A stretch of DNA of 64,000 bases from Dorea sp. AF36-15AT (GCF_003477705.1 NZ_QUDV01000002.1:186001-250000), one strand, 5' to 3'; positions 44,033 through 54,217 are shown, counted from the stretch's first letter. The notes: generated from the sequence alone by a model not told the origin. Numbers and translations are program-made.

Positions 44033-45348
44033 TGTTCAAAACAGTTCGGCGGGCATTTCAGATTGAAGATATTCGAAAGAAAATCTTTTACACCTTCATG
44101 ATGCTGGTTGTGGTTCGTTTAGGATCACAGCTGCCGACTCCAGGTGTAAACCCGGACTATATTAAAAACTTTTTTGCACAGAACACGGGGGATGCGTTTA
44201 ACTTTTTTAACGCATTCACCGGTGGATCTTTTGAGCAGATGTCAGTATTTGCTCTGAGTATTACACCATACATTACTTCATCTATCATCATTCAGTTGCT
44301 CACAATTGCAATTCCTAAGTTAGAGGAAATGCAGCGCGAGGGCGAGGATGGAAGAAAGAAGATCGCATCTTTTACAAGATACCTTACTGTAGCTCTGGCA
44401 TTGATGGAATCAACTGCTATGGCAATTGGTTTTGGACGTCAGGGTCTGCTTCAGGAATACAATTTTGTAAATGCAGCAATTGTTGTATTAACGCTGACTG
44501 GCGGATCCGCACTTCTGATGTGGATTGGTGAGCGTATCACAGAGAATGGTGTTGGAAATGGTATTTCAATTGTATTGTTGATTAACATCCTTTCGCGTGT
44601 TCCTAGTGATCTGAACACACTGTTTGAACGTTTTGTAAAAGGTAAGACTATTGCTAAGGGCGGGCTTGCAGCAATTATTATTGCAGCAATTATCCTGGTT
44701 CTTGTTGTAATGGTTGTTATTCTTCAGGATGGAGAACGCAGAATTGCCGTGCAGTATTCACAGAAGATGCAGGGTAGAAGAACTTATGGCGGTCAGTCAA
44801 CTCATATTCCTATGAAGATTAATACTGCCGGAGTTATTCCTATTATCTTTGCTTCTTCTCTGATGCAGTTTCCGATTGTAATCGCATCTTTCCTTGGAAA
44901 AGGTAACGGAAGCGGAATTGGAAGCGAGATTCTTCGAGGAATGAATCAGAGCAACTGGTGTAACCCACAGAATATTAAGTATTCTTGGGGACTGGTTGTA
45001 TACATTATATTAACCGTATTCTTCGCTTATTTTTATACTTCCATCACATTTAATCCGATGGAGATTGCAAATAATATGAAGAAGAGCGGTGGATTTGTCC
45101 CAGGTATCAGACCGGGACGTCCAACGGTCGAGTATTTGACCAGAATTCTGAACTACGTCATTTTTATGGGCGCAGTCGGACTGGTAATCATTCAGTTTGT
45201 GCCGATCTTGTTTAATGGATGGCTGGGAGCAAAAGTATCATTTGGTGGTACTTCCCTTATCATTATCGTCAGTGTTATACTGGAGACATTGAAGCAGATT
45301 GAGTCGCAGATGCTCGTTCGCAATTACAAAGGATTTTTAAATAACTAA
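44032..45348 (+). CDS. secY: protein translocase subunit SecY
   Basis: This 438-residue protein is the channel subunit of the Sec translocon, with ten membrane helices. It has the start FQIEDIRKKIFYTFMMLVVV, the plug-region FNAFTGGSFEQMSVFALSI and the cytoplasmic GIRPGRPTVEYLTRI loop. It secretes proteins with SecA and SecE, including the lipoproteins of this window. Translation is coupled to rplO by the TAATG overlap. A hairpin follows in the 60-base spacer to adk. Confidence 0.98.
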   Translation: MFKTVRRAFQIEDIRKKIFYTFMMLVVVRLGSQLPTPGVNPDYIKNFFAQNTGDAFNFFNAFTGGSFEQMSVFALSITPYITSSIIIQLLTIAIPKLEEMQREGEDGRKKIASFTRYLTVALALMESTAMAIGFGRQGLLQEYNFVNAAIVVLTLTGGSALLMWIGERITENGVGNGISIVLLINILSRVPSDLNTLFERFVKGKTIAKGGLAAIIIAAIILVLVVMVVILQDGERRIAVQYSQKMQGRRTYGGQSTHIPMKINTAGVIPIIFASSLMQFPIVIASFLGKGNGSGIGSEILRGMNQSNWCNPQNIKYSWGLVVYIILTVFFAYFYTSITFNPMEIANNMKKSGGFVPGIRPGRPTVEYLTRILNYVIFMGAVGLVIIQFVPILFNGWLGAKVSFGGTSLIIIVSVILETLKQIESQMLVRNYKGFLNN

Positions 45349-45351
45349 GCA

Positions 45352-45383
45352 TTTTGACCTGCGGATTATTTCGCGGGTTAAAA
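45352..45383 (+). other. hairpin between secY and adk
   Basis: TTTTGACCTGCG (45352-45363) pairs with TCGCGGGTTAAAA (45371-45383) using two wobble pairs. There is no T tract; it could be a leaky attenuator or RNA stabiliser. Confidence 0.5.
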
Positions 45384-45408
45384 TACTATAAAGGAGGATG
45401 TGTATAGT

Positions 45409-46053
45409 ATGAAGATCATTATGCTGGGTGCACCTGGTGCAGGTAAAGGAACACAGGCTAAGAAAATTGCTGCAAAATACGGGATTCCGCATATTTCTAC
45501 AGGAGATATTTTCCGCGCCAATATTAAGAACGGAACAGAGCTTGGAAAAAAGGCTAAGACCTACATGGATCAGGGACTTCTTGTTCCGGATGAACTGGTA
45601 GTTGACTTGGTAGTTGACCGTGTCAATCAGGATGACTGTAAGAATGGTTATGTTCTGGATGGTTTCCCGCGTACGATTCCTCAGGCTGAAGCATTGACGG
45701 AAGCTCTTGAGAAAATGGGACAGAAGGTAGATTTTGCAATTGATGTAAATGTACCGGATGAGAACATTGTAAAACGTATGGGCGGAAGAAGAGCATGCGT
45801 GACATGTGGTGCTACATATCATATGGTATATGCTCCGACCAAGAAGGAAGGTATCTGTGATACCTGTGGCGGAGAGCTGATCCTCAGAGATGATGATAAG
45901 CCAGAGACAGTTCAGAAGAGACTGAATGTATACCATGATCAGACACAGCCGTTAATTGACTACTATACCAGTCAGGGAATCCTCCGTACAGTGGATGGAA
46001 CTGTAGATATTGATGATGTATTCCGCGCAATTACGGAATTTCTGGGAGCATAA
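45409..46053 (+). CDS. adk: adenylate kinase
   Basis: This 214-residue enzyme balances ATP, ADP and AMP. The P-loop [10 protein letters not shown], the DGFPRT stretch and a zinc-binding LID with four cysteines (CVTC and CDTC) mark the long, Gram-positive type. I chose the ATG at 45409, with AAGGAGG upstream. map follows after three bases. Confidence 0.99.
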   Translation: MKIIMLGAPGAGKGTQAKKIAAKYGIPHISTGDIFRANIKNGTELGKKAKTYMDQGLLVPDELVVDLVVDRVNQDDCKNGYVLDGFPRTIPQAEALTEALEKMGQKVDFAIDVNVPDENIVKRMGGRRACVTCGATYHMVYAPTKKEGICDTCGGELILRDDDKPETVQKRLNVYHDQTQPLIDYYTSQGILRTVDGTVDIDDVFRAITEFLGA

Positions 46054-46056
46054 GTT

Positions 46057-46821
46057 ATGCCGATTACCGTAAAATCACCTAGAGAAATTGAACTGATGGC
46101 TGAAGCAGGACGTATCCTGAGTCAGGTACATCAGGAACTTGGTAAGGCATTGCACCCTGGAATGAGTACCCTGGATATTGACCGATTGGGTGAGGAGATT
46201 ATAAGGGGATACGGATGTATCCCTTCTTTCCTTAATTATAATGGCTATCCGGCATCTATCTGTGTATCATTGAATGAAGAGGTCGTCCATGGAATACCGT
46301 CAGCTGACCGTATTATCAAAGAGGGCGATATAGTCAGCCTGGATGCAGGAGTCATTTATAAAGGCTACCATTCTGATGCTGCCAGAACTCACGCAGTGGG
46401 CGAGGTCAGTAAAGAAGCCGAGGATTTGATCAGAGTTACCAGAGAAAGCTTTTTTGAAGGCATAAAATATGCGAAAGAAGGCAATCATTTATTTGATATC
46501 TCCGGAGCTATTGGCAGATATGCTGAAGAACGAGGCTATGGGGTAGTAAGAGATCTGTGCGGACATGGAATCGGGACAGCACTTCACGAAGCACCTGAGA
46601 TTCCGAATTACGAGATGAATCGAAAAGGTGTGCTTCTGAAAGCCGGTATGACGCTGGCAATTGAGCCGATGATCAATGCCGGAAGCTGGGAAGTTGACTG
46701 GATGGATGATGACTGGACAGTAGTGACCAGAGACCGTCGCCTGTCAGCGCATTATGAAAATACCATATTAATCACAGACGGTGAACCGCGCATTCTGTCC
46801 CTGACGGAAGATACACCGTAG
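46057..46821 (+). CDS. map: methionine aminopeptidase, type I
   Basis: This 254-residue enzyme removes the first methionine of new proteins. Metal-binding residues lie in SLDAGVIYKGYHSDAAR, GHGIGTALHEAPEIPNY and EPMINAG, and the last is in SAHYENTILI. It follows adk directly, an arrangement standard in this operon. The start has little Shine-Dalgarno sequence, so it is probably translated by coupling with adk. Confidence 0.98.
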   Translation: MPITVKSPREIELMAEAGRILSQVHQELGKALHPGMSTLDIDRLGEEIIRGYGCIPSFLNYNGYPASICVSLNEEVVHGIPSADRIIKEGDIVSLDAGVIYKGYHSDAARTHAVGEVSKEAEDLIRVTRESFFEGIKYAKEGNHLFDISGAIGRYAEERGYGVVRDLCGHGIGTALHEAPEIPNYEMNRKGVLLKAGMTLAIEPMINAGSWEVDWMDDDWTVVTRDRRLSAHYENTILITDGEPRILSLTEDTP

Positions 46822-46842
46822 TGCGGAAGAAGCGAGGAATAT

Positions 46843-47091
46843 ATGGACAGATATAGAAAAGGAATGCTGGTAAGGTCAAAAGCCGGACACGATACCGGAA
46901 AGGTATATATAATAGTAGAAAGCGCGGACGCATATGTGCTGGTCTGTGATGGCAGGATCCGGACACTTGCCAATCCGAAGAAAAAGAAGTTCAAACATTT
47001 GCAGATCATTAACCGGGAATATCCGATCGAGACAATGAATGATGTTCAGATCAAACGGATATTGAAAGAATATAACAGGGAAGAGAATTAG
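46843..47091 (+). CDS. KOW-domain RNA-binding protein
   Basis: This 82-residue basic protein has a KOW-like start, KGMLVRSKAGHDTGKVYIIV, and a lysine patch NPKKKKFKHLQII. It resembles the L14e-like proteins encoded between map and infA in many Clostridia. Its role is not known, but position suggests ribosome or RNA binding. It lies 21 bases after map and 13 bases before infA. Confidence 0.82.
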   Translation: MDRYRKGMLVRSKAGHDTGKVYIIVESADAYVLVCDGRIRTLANPKKKKFKHLQIINREYPIETMNDVQIKRILKEYNREEN

Positions 47092-47104
47092 GAGGATATA
47101 AGAT

Positions 47105-47323
47105 ATGTCAAAGGCTGACGTAATTGAAATTGAAGGAACAGTTGTAGAGAAACTTCCAAATGCGATGTTTCAGGTAGAACTTGAGAATGGACACCAGGTT
47201 CTCGCACACATCAGTGGTAAGCTGAGAATGAACTTTATCAAGATTCTTCCGGGAGATAAGGTAACACTTGAGTTGTCACCATACGATTTATCTAAGGGAA
47301 GAATTATCTGGAGAGATAAATAA
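47105..47323 (+). CDS. infA: translation initiation factor IF-1
   Basis: This 72-residue protein is IF-1, an OB-fold protein that blocks the A site during initiation. The stretch [21 protein letters not shown] and [19 protein letters not shown] are standard. GGAGG precedes the ATG. It ends the adk-map-KOW run; a new promoter follows. Confidence 0.99.
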   Translation: MSKADVIEIEGTVVEKLPNAMFQVELENGHQVLAHISGKLRMNFIKILPGDKVTLELSPYDLSKGRIIWRDK

Positions 47324-47331
47324 AAAAAGTA

Positions 47332-47361
47332 TTGACGTAGTAATATTAGCGATGCTATAAT
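47332..47361 (+). promoter_or_regulatory. internal promoter before rpmJ
   Basis: TTGACG (47332-47337) and TATAAT (47356-47361) have an 18-base spacer. It lies in the 139-base gap after infA and could drive the alpha segment independently. Confidence 0.75.
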
Positions 47362-47462
47362 ATGTAAGCACGTTTTTGGGTGCTTTTATTTCGTTATGCA
47401 ATTTTAAAGGCACACAAAGCAAAGAAACTAAAGGCAAAGCAATGGATGAAAGGAGGATCCCC

Positions 47463-47576
47463 GTGAAGGTTAGATCATCAGTAAAACCAATTTGCGAAAA
47501 GTGCAAAGTAATTAAAAGAAAAGGAAGCGTTCGTATTATTTGCGAAAATCCAAAGCATAAACAGCGTCAGGGATAG
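47463..47576 (+). CDS. rpmJ: 50S ribosomal protein L36
   Basis: This 37-residue protein is L36 of the zinc-binding type, with Cys residues in CEKC and IICENPKH. It begins with GTG at 47463, with AAAGGAGG upstream, and ends at 47576. It is short enough to be overlooked. A 415-base gene-free stretch follows. Confidence 0.98.
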   Translation: MKVRSSVKPICEKCKVIKRKGSVRIICENPKHKQRQG

Positions 47577-47668
47577 GCATTGAACACTATTATTTGAGAT
47601 GCATTTATGAATTTTGGAGTGAATTAGGCGGCTGATAGCAGATACGCCAGGCGGCGTGTAAGCTATTT

Positions 47669-47799
47669 AATATACAAGGAAGCACCAAAGCCGGTGAAGT
47701 CCTCGTATATTGCTTCTAATGCCGGCTCGTCATTACCGGGACAAGACCGGTGGCCGGAAAGGGCGTGATACCGAACACGCCTGGGAACCAGGAGTTCCC
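47669..47799 (+). promoter_or_regulatory. chain of hairpins in the rpsM leader
   Basis: Four hairpins follow each other. First, AATATAC (47669-47675) with GTATATT (47705-47711), having inner AGGA/TCCT and CACC/GGTG pairs. Then ACCGG (47735-47739) with CCGGT (47747-47751), GGCGTG (47762-47767) with CACGCC (47776-47781), and GGGAAC (47783-47788) with GTTCCC (47794-47799). They lie in a gene-free stretch of 415 bases (47577-47991). A ribosomal protein leader is a natural guess, but no known leader was matched. Confidence 0.55.
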
Positions 47800-47856
47800 C
47801 TATTAAAGACAATATGAAACAACAGGGAGAAATGCTGAGTCCGAGGAAGACTGACG

Positions 47857-47874
47857 TTGCAAGCTTGCTTGCAA
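47857..47874 (+). other. TTGCAAGC hairpin in the rpsM leader
   Basis: TTGCAAGC (47857-47864) pairs perfectly with GCTTGCAA (47867-47874) around TT. It is followed by a GAGCC / GGC-rich stretch (47910-47945) that looks like repeats seen in Lachnospiraceae spacers. Confidence 0.45.
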
Positions 47875-47991
47875 AACGGCAGAATTCGAGGACGAAATAG
47901 GGCGCCAGCCCATCATCGAGCCGCAGCAAAGCGGAGGCGAGATGTGCATTTCGACAACCAAAACAACAAGGAAAAATGGAGGAAAAATCAC

Positions 47992-48360
47992 ATGGCTCGT
48001 ATTGCAGGTGTAGACTTACCAAGAGACAAACGTGTTGAGATCGGATTGACTTATATCTACGGAATCGGTAGAACAAGTGCAACTCGTATTTTGACAGAAG
48101 CAGGAGTTAATCCTGACATTCGCTGCAGAGATCTGACAGACGAAGACGTTAAGAAGATCAGTGCAGTAATCGATGAAACTCAGGTTGTAGAAGGTGATCT
48201 TCGTAGAGAGATCGCTCTGAACATCAAGAGATTACAGGAGATCGGATGCTACAGAGGTATCCGTCACAGAAAAGGACTTCCGGTTCGTGGTCAGAAGACA
48301 AAGACCAATGCAAGAACAAGAAAAGGTCCTAAGAGAACAGTAGCTAATAAGAAAAAATAA
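47992..48360 (+). CDS. rpsM: 30S ribosomal protein S13
   Basis: This 122-residue protein is S13, in the 30S head at the intersubunit bridge. The start [20 protein letters not shown] and the C-terminal [19 protein letters not shown] are diagnostic. I chose the ATG at 47992, with TGGAGG upstream; the longer upstream frame has no family resemblance. It opens the alpha segment. Confidence 0.99.
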   Translation: MARIAGVDLPRDKRVEIGLTYIYGIGRTSATRILTEAGVNPDIRCRDLTDEDVKKISAVIDETQVVEGDLRREIALNIKRLQEIGCYRGIRHRKGLPVRGQKTKTNARTRKGPKRTVANKKK

Positions 48361-48388
48361 GTTAAGGAAAGTGTAGGTTAGTTTTATT

Positions 48389-48784
48389 ATGGCAAAGAAA
48401 GTTACAAAAAAAGTGACAAAAAAACGTGTCAAGAAAAACGTTGAACACGGACAGGCACATATCCAGTCATCTTTCAACAACACAATTGTTACATTAACAG
48501 ATGCACAGGGTAATGCTCTTTCATGGGCAAGTGCTGGTGGTCTTGGATTTAAAGGTTCAAGGAAATCTACTCCATATGCAGCACAGATGGCAGCTGAGAC
48601 AGCAGCTAAGGCAGCATTAATTCATGGTTTGAAGACAGTAGATGTATTTGTAAAGGGACCTGGTTCAGGAAGAGAAGCAGCAATCAGAGCACTTCAGGCA
48701 TGCGGAATTGATGTAACAAGCATCAGAGACGTAACACCGGTACCACACAACGGATGCCGTCCGCCGAAGCGCAGAAGAGTCTAG
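48389..48784 (+). CDS. rpsK: 30S ribosomal protein S11
   Basis: This 131-residue protein is S11, on the 30S platform. It has a Lys-rich N terminus, then [20 protein letters not shown], and the end [15 protein letters not shown] typical of the family. rpsD follows after 53 bases. The ribosome binding site is weaker than in its neighbours (AAGGAAAG lies over 20 bases upstream), so coupling is possible. Confidence 0.98.
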   Translation: MAKKVTKKVTKKRVKKNVEHGQAHIQSSFNNTIVTLTDAQGNALSWASAGGLGFKGSRKSTPYAAQMAAETAAKAALIHGLKTVDVFVKGPGSGREAAIRALQACGIDVTSIRDVTPVPHNGCRPPKRRRV

Positions 48785-48837
48785 TCGAAACATTGATAAC
48801 CATAAATTGGCGAAATAATTAGGAGGATATATAGAAC

Positions 48838-49431
48838 ATGGCAGTAAATAGAGTTCCGGTTCTTAAGAGATGCCGTTCCCTCGGAATGGATCCGGTATAT
48901 TTGGGAATTGATAAAAAGTCTAACAGACAGTTAAAGAGATCTAATAGAAAAATGAGTGAGTACGGTCTTCAGCTGCGTGAGAAACAGAAAGCTAAGTTTA
49001 TCTACGGCGTACTTGAGAAACCTTTCAGAAACTATTTCGAGAAAGCTCAGCGTCAGCCGGGTATGACAGGTCCTAACCTGATGATCCTGCTTGAGAGCAG
49101 ACTTGATAACGTAGTATTCCGTATGGGTCTTGCTAGAACACGTCGTGAGGCTCGTCAGATCGTTGACCACAAGCATGTTACAGTTAATGGTAAGCAGGTA
49201 AACATCCCATCTTACCTTGTTAAAGCTGGTGATGTGATCGAAATCAAAGAGAAATGCAAAGGATCTCAGAGATACAAAGATATCCTTGAGGTAACAGCAG
49301 GACGTCTCGTTCCAGGATGGATTGAAGCAGATCAGGAGAACCTGAAAGCTACAGTTAAGGAACTTCCTACTCGTGATGAGATTGATGTTCCAGTTGACGA
49401 GATGCTGATCGTCGAGTTGTATTCTAAATAA
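48838..49431 (+). CDS. rpsD: 30S ribosomal protein S4
   Basis: This 197-residue protein is S4, an early 30S assembly protein. The S4 domain [20 protein letters not shown] and the N-terminal [14 protein letters not shown] are standard; the zinc-binding N-terminal Cys cluster of some species is absent. AGGAGG precedes the ATG. In some bacteria S4 represses the alpha operon. Confidence 0.98.
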   Translation: MAVNRVPVLKRCRSLGMDPVYLGIDKKSNRQLKRSNRKMSEYGLQLREKQKAKFIYGVLEKPFRNYFEKAQRQPGMTGPNLMILLESRLDNVVFRMGLARTRREARQIVDHKHVTVNGKQVNIPSYLVKAGDVIEIKEKCKGSQRYKDILEVTAGRLVPGWIEADQENLKATVKELPTRDEIDVPVDEMLIVELYSK

Positions 49432-49470
49432 TAAGATTTAGGTATTCATCCCACAAGGAGGGACTATATA

Positions 49471-50430
49471 GTGTTTGATTTTAATAAACCAAATATCGAG
49501 ATAACCGAGATTTCAGATGACAAGAGATATGGAAGATTTGTTGTAGAGCCTTTGGAAAGAGGATATGGTACAACACTTGGAAATTCTCTCAGAAGGATCA
49601 TGCTTTCTTCACTTCCTGGTGCTGCAATCAGCCAGATTAAGATTGATGGAGTACTGCATGAGTTCAGTTCCATCCCGGGTGTAAAAGAAGATGTTACAGA
49701 GATCGTTATGAACCTGAAATCACTGGCGATCAAGAACACATCAGAAACTGACGAACCAAAGACTGCTTACATTGAGTTCGAAGGTGAAGGTGTGGTAACA
49801 GGCGCAGATATCCAGGTGGATTCAGACATTGAGATCATGAATCCTGAGACTGTTATTGCCACATTGAATGGTGGAGCTGACAGCAAGCTGTATATGGAAC
49901 TTACCATTACAAAGGGTCGTGGATATGTGAGTGCAGATAAGAATAAGACAGAAGACCTGCCAATCGCAGTGATTCCGATTGATTCTATCTATACACCGGT
50001 AGAGCGCGTTAACCTTACTGTGGAGAATACACGTGTTGGTCAGATTACAGACTTTGACAAACTGACATTAGATGTTTGGACAAACGGAACTCTGCTTCCG
50101 GATGAGGCTGTAAGTTTGGCAGCAAAGGTATTAAGTGAGCATCTGAAACTGTTTGTAGACCTGTCTGAGGTAGCTCAGTCAGCAGAAGTAATGATCGAAA
50201 AAGAAGACGATGAGAAGGAAAAAGTGCTTGAGATGAGCATCGATGAACTTGAGTTGTCTGTTCGCTCTTACAACTGCCTGAAGAGAGCGGGAATCAATAC
50301 AGTAGAGGAACTTACAAACAGAACACCAGAAGACATGATGAAGGTACGTAACCTTGGTCGCAAGTCTCTGGAAGAAGTATTAGCAAAGTTAAAAGAGCTG
50401 GGTCTCGAACTCAGCCAGGGAGAGGAATAG
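49471..50430 (+). CDS. rpoA: RNA polymerase alpha subunit
   Basis: This 319-residue protein is RpoA. The N-terminal domain ([30 protein letters not shown]) drives dimerisation. The C-terminal domain [19 protein letters not shown] binds UP elements and activators. It begins with GTG at 49471, with AAGGAGGG upstream. rplQ follows after 119 bases. Confidence 0.99.
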   Translation: MFDFNKPNIEITEISDDKRYGRFVVEPLERGYGTTLGNSLRRIMLSSLPGAAISQIKIDGVLHEFSSIPGVKEDVTEIVMNLKSLAIKNTSETDEPKTAYIEFEGEGVVTGADIQVDSDIEIMNPETVIATLNGGADSKLYMELTITKGRGYVSADKNKTEDLPIAVIPIDSIYTPVERVNLTVENTRVGQITDFDKLTLDVWTNGTLLPDEAVSLAAKVLSEHLKLFVDLSEVAQSAEVMIEKEDDEKEKVLEMSIDELELSVRSYNCLKRAGINTVEELTNRTPEDMMKVRNLGRKSLEEVLAKLKELGLELSQGEE

Positions 50431-50549
50431 AATTCCGTCCTTACGTAAATATAAACCAAGGTATCAGTAAGACCAAAGAGCGTGATATCGCATTTGGCTA
50501 GTAAGCCCGATGAATGCATAACCAAGTGTCAAAATGGAGGAAATAAGAG

Positions 50550-51086
50550 ATGGCAAAGTATAGAAAGCTCGGCAGAACATCAAGCCAGAGAAAAGCATTA
50601 ATCAGAAACCAGGTAACAGCACTTCTGAACAACGGTAAGATCGTTACAACAGAAGCGAAAGCAAAAGAGATCCGCAAAGTTGCTGAAGGTCTGATCGCTA
50701 TGGCTGTTAGAGAAAAAGACAATTACGAAGAAGTAACTGTTAAGGCTAAAGTTGCTCGTAAAGACAAAGATGGTAAGAGAGTTAAAGAAGTTGTAGACGG
50801 TAAGAAAGTAACTGTATACGACGAAGTTGAGAAGACAATCAAGAAAGATATGCCTTCAAGACTGCATGCCAGAAGAGAAATGCTTAAAGTTCTCTACCCT
50901 GTAACAGAAGTTCCTGCACAGGGAGCTGGAAGAAAGAAAAATACTAAGGAAGTTGATCTTGTAGCTAAGCTGTTTGACGAGATTGCACCTAAGTATGAGA
51001 ATCGTAACGGTGGTTACACAAGAATCGTTAAGATTGGTCTCCGTAAAGGTGACGCAGCTATGGAAGTTCTTCTTGAGCTTGTATAA
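50550..51086 (+). CDS. rplQ: 50S ribosomal protein L17
   Basis: This 178-residue protein is L17. The start [20 protein letters not shown] and the C-terminal [20 protein letters not shown] are diagnostic. It is longer than the 127-residue E. coli form because of a charged insertion at about residues 58-95, common in Clostridia. GGAGG precedes the ATG. It closes the operon before a terminator. Confidence 0.98.
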   Translation: MAKYRKLGRTSSQRKALIRNQVTALLNNGKIVTTEAKAKEIRKVAEGLIAMAVREKDNYEEVTVKAKVARKDKDGKRVKEVVDGKKVTVYDEVEKTIKKDMPSRLHARREMLKVLYPVTEVPAQGAGRKKNTKEVDLVAKLFDEIAPKYENRNGGYTRIVKIGLRKGDAAMEVLLELV

Positions 51087-51113
51087 TAACGATATAGAAC
51101 AGAAAGCATATAG

Positions 51114-51144
51114 ACGCACTCTGAGAAATCAGGGTGCGTTTTCT
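51114..51144 (+). terminator. terminator of the ribosomal operon
   Basis: ACGCACTCTGA (51114-51124) pairs with TCAGGGTGCGT (51129-51139) with one mismatch, followed by TTTTCTTT. Confidence 0.85.
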
Positions 51145-51422
51145 TTGTGTATTGTGCTTAAATATCAGATAAAAAGGTATTCTGCAGGGTTAGGAAAATA
51201 GCTTGTAAATGTTATAAATATAACAAAAAATTATCTATATCAGAAATAGTAAATGATTTAATTGTACACACAATAATGATGAATTATCAAATAAGTTTTT
51301 GCTATATAAAAATACTATAGTATTTCTCTCTATGCATTTTGTGAAAAACTCACAATGAAATCTTGAAATGTTATAAATGTTTGAATATATTCACAAATTC
51401 GTTAAAAATATATCATTTTTAA
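51145..51422. other. AT-rich spacer upstream of adhE
   Basis: About 280 bases, very rich in A and T, with no plausible open frame on either strand. It holds only poly-A/T runs and could contain UP-type promoter elements for the adhE promoter next to it. Confidence 0.6.
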
Positions 51423-51451
51423 TTGACAATTAATTAACGGAGGGATATACT
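51423..51451 (+). promoter_or_regulatory. adhE promoter with a Rex-like operator
   Basis: TTGACA (51423-51428) and TATACT (51446-51451) have an ideal 17-base spacer. Bases 51423-51440 match the Rex consensus TTGTTAANNNNTTAACAA at 10 of 14 fixed positions, and so overlap the -35. A Rex repressor bound here would respond to the NADH/NAD+ ratio, as is known for adhE genes in Clostridia. Confidence 0.7.
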
Positions 51452-51499
51452 TGGAGACAGTTAAAGCAAGACGATTTCTACACAAGGGAGGATATAGTT

Positions 51500-54121
51500 A
51501 TGGCAAAAGAAGTAAAACAGGCAGTGGCAGAACCAGAGGTAAATACCGCTGAATGGTTGGAGCAGAAGATGGCCAAGATGAAAGAGGCCCAAAAGATCTT
51601 CGCAACATACACTCAGGAACAGGTTGATAAGATTTTTTTCGAGGCGGCTATGGCAGCTAATAAGGCACGTATTCCGCTGGCAAAGATGGCAGCCGAAGAG
51701 ACAGGAATGGGAATCGTAGAAGATAAGGTTATCAAGAATCATTACGCAGCAGAATATACATATAATCAGTATAAGAGAACAAAGACCTGTGGTGTGATTG
51801 AAGAAGATAACTCATACGGAATTAAGAAGATTGCAGAGCCGGTTGGTCTGGTTGGAGCTATTATTCCTACAACAAACCCGACATCAACAGCAATTTTTAA
51901 AACACTTATTGCATTAAAAACAAGAAATGCGATTATCATCAGTCCACATCCACGTGCTAAGAAATCTACGAGAGCAGCCGCAATGCTGGTATATGAAGCA
52001 GCTGTTAAGGCAGGAGCACCGGAAGGCATTGTAGAATGTCTGGAAGAACCTACGGTTGAGATGTCTGGTCTGATCATGGCTAACGCAGATGTAATTCTTG
52101 CAACAGGAGGTCCTGGAATGGTAAAGGCAGCTTACTCTTCAGGAAAACCGGCCATCGGTGTTGGACCTGGTAATACACCTGTTATCATGGACTCAAGCTG
52201 TGATATTCAGACAGCAGTGTACTCAGTTATCCATTCTAAGACATTTGACAATGGTATGATCTGTGCATCTGAACAGTCTGTTACAGCACTGGCTGACATT
52301 TATGATGATGTGAAGAAAGAATTCATTAAGAGAGGATGCCATGTACTGAACAAGAAAGAACTGGATATGGTTCGTGAGATTATCCTGACACCTGCAGGAA
52401 GCGTTAATCCTAAGATCGTAGGACAGCCTGCGGCAGAGATCGCTAAGCTGGCTGGATTTGAAGTTCCGGAAGATACGAAGATCCTGATCGGTGAAGTAAC
52501 TTCTGTTAACGTAGAAGAGCCATTCGCACATGAGAAATTATCTCCTGTACTTGCTCTTTATAAAGCAAAAGATTTTGAAACCGCGCTTCAGATGGCAGAA
52601 CAGCTTGTTGCTGATGGTGGATACGGACATACATCTTCCCTTTATATAAATGTAAGCGAAAAAGAAAAAATGGCAGAACATGCAGATCGCATGAAGACCT
52701 GTCGTATTTTGGTAAATACACCTTCTTCACAGGGTGGTATCGGTGACCTTTACAACTTTGGATTAGCTCCATCTCTGACTCTGGGCTGTGGTTCTTACGG
52801 CGGTAACTCTGTATCAGAGAACGTAGGAGTAAAACATTTGTTAAATGTTAAGACGGTTGCTGAAAGGAGAGAGAATATGCTGTGGTTCAGAACACCTCAG
52901 AAAGTATACTTTAAGAAAGGATGCCTGCCGGTTGCGCTGGATGAGCTGAAGAATTACTATAACAAGACGAAGGCATTTATCGTAACTGACGGATTCCTGT
53001 TCAGCAGCGGAATGACAGCTCCGATCACAGATAAGCTTGATAAAATGGGTATCCAGCACACATGCTTCTATGAGGTGGCACCAGACCCGACACTGCAGAT
53101 CGCAAGAAAAGGTCTGGATCAGCTGAAAGCATTTGGACCAGATGTGATCATCGCACTTGGTGGTGGTTCAGCAATGGATGCAGCGAAGATCATGTGGCTG
53201 ATGTACGAGCATCCGGAGTGCAACTTCGAAGATCTGGCTATGGACTTCATGGATATCCGTAAGAGAGTATACACATTCCCGAAGATGGGCGAGAAAGCTA
53301 TGATGGTAGCAATTCCTACTTCATCAGGTACAGGTTCTGAGGTTACACCGTTTGCAATCATCACAGATGCAGACACAGGTACAAAATGGCCGATCGCTGA
53401 CTACGAGCTTCTGCCGAACATGGCAATCGTAGATACAGACTTCATGATGACTCAGCCGAAGGGACTGACCAGTGCGTCAGGTATCGATGCCCTGACACAT
53501 GCTCTGGAAGCATATGTATCTATCATGGCTACTGATTATACAGATGGTCTGGCTCTCAAAGCTGGTAAGAACATCTTCACATATTTGCCAGATGCATATG
53601 AGAAGGGCGCTGCTGATCCGATCGCAAGAGAAGGAATGGCTAATGCATCTACAATGGCTGGTATGGCATTTGCCAATGCATTCCTGGGAGTTTGCCACTC
53701 TATGGCACACAAGCTTGGTGCATATCACCACCTGCCACACGGTATTGCTAATGCATTGCTGATTGAACATGTAATGCGCTTTAATGCAGATCCGGCACCG
53801 GCTAAGATGGGAACATTCTCTCAGTATCCATATCCGAAGGCTAAAGAGAGATATGCTGAATTTGGAAGATTCTGCGGAGTAACAGGAAAGAATGATGATG
53901 AAGTATTTGAGAACTTCATCAAAGCAATCGCAGACTTGAAGGCAAAAGTTGGAATCAAGAGAACAATTAAAGATTACGGTGTTAAGGAAGAAGATTTCCT
54001 CGCTACATTGGATGAAATGGTAGAGAATGCATTCAATGACCAGTGTACAGGTGCTAACCCAAGATATCCTCTGTTTAAAGAGATCAAAGCAATGTACCTG
54101 AAAGCATACTACGAAGGTTAA
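51500..54121 (+). CDS. adhE: bifunctional acetaldehyde/alcohol dehydrogenase
   Basis: This 873-residue enzyme turns acetyl-CoA into ethanol and regenerates two NAD+. The N-terminal acetylating aldehyde dehydrogenase has the catalytic Cys in FDNGMICASEQSV and the NAD region IPTTNPTSTAIFK. The C-terminal half is an iron-dependent alcohol dehydrogenase with GGGSAMDAAKIMW and metal-binding His residues in CHSMAHKLGAYHHLPHG. Its length is normal for AdhE. AGGAGG precedes the ATG. It has its own promoter and terminator. Confidence 0.98.
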   Translation: MAKEVKQAVAEPEVNTAEWLEQKMAKMKEAQKIFATYTQEQVDKIFFEAAMAANKARIPLAKMAAEETGMGIVEDKVIKNHYAAEYTYNQYKRTKTCGVIEEDNSYGIKKIAEPVGLVGAIIPTTNPTSTAIFKTLIALKTRNAIIISPHPRAKKSTRAAAMLVYEAAVKAGAPEGIVECLEEPTVEMSGLIMANADVILATGGPGMVKAAYSSGKPAIGVGPGNTPVIMDSSCDIQTAVYSVIHSKTFDNGMICASEQSVTALADIYDDVKKEFIKRGCHVLNKKELDMVREIILTPAGSVNPKIVGQPAAEIAKLAGFEVPEDTKILIGEVTSVNVEEPFAHEKLSPVLALYKAKDFETALQMAEQLVADGGYGHTSSLYINVSEKEKMAEHADRMKTCRILVNTPSSQGGIGDLYNFGLAPSLTLGCGSYGGNSVSENVGVKHLLNVKTVAERRENMLWFRTPQKVYFKKGCLPVALDELKNYYNKTKAFIVTDGFLFSSGMTAPITDKLDKMGIQHTCFYEVAPDPTLQIARKGLDQLKAFGPDVIIALGGGSAMDAAKIMWLMYEHPECNFEDLAMDFMDIRKRVYTFPKMGEKAMMVAIPTSSGTGSEVTPFAIITDADTGTKWPIADYELLPNMAIVDTDFMMTQPKGLTSASGIDALTHALEAYVSIMATDYTDGLALKAGKNIFTYLPDAYEKGAADPIAREGMANASTMAGMAFANAFLGVCHSMAHKLGAYHHLPHGIANALLIEHVMRFNADPAPAKMGTFSQYPYPKAKERYAEFGRFCGVTGKNDDEVFENFIKAIADLKAKVGIKRTIKDYGVKEEDFLATLDEMVENAFNDQCTGANPRYPLFKEIKAMYLKAYYEG

Positions 54122-54142
54122 TCAATTTACAGCATCATAACA

Positions 54143-54217
54143 AAATAAAGCAATAGATCCACGCGTTGTATATTTATTAAGATATTTATACGGATGCGTG
54201 GATTTATTGCTTTATTT
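54143..54217 (+). terminator. long hairpin terminator after adhE
   Basis: AAATAAAGCAATAGATCCAC and the next two bases (54143-54164) pair with the reverse arm at 54196-54217 with one mismatch. T-rich sequence follows (TATTTTTTT at 54220-54228). The stop codon is 22 bases upstream. Confidence 0.8.

Noticed and set aside
47857..47991. Extended N terminus for S13
   Set aside because: The added residues do not resemble S13, and the ATG at 47992 has its own ribosome binding site.
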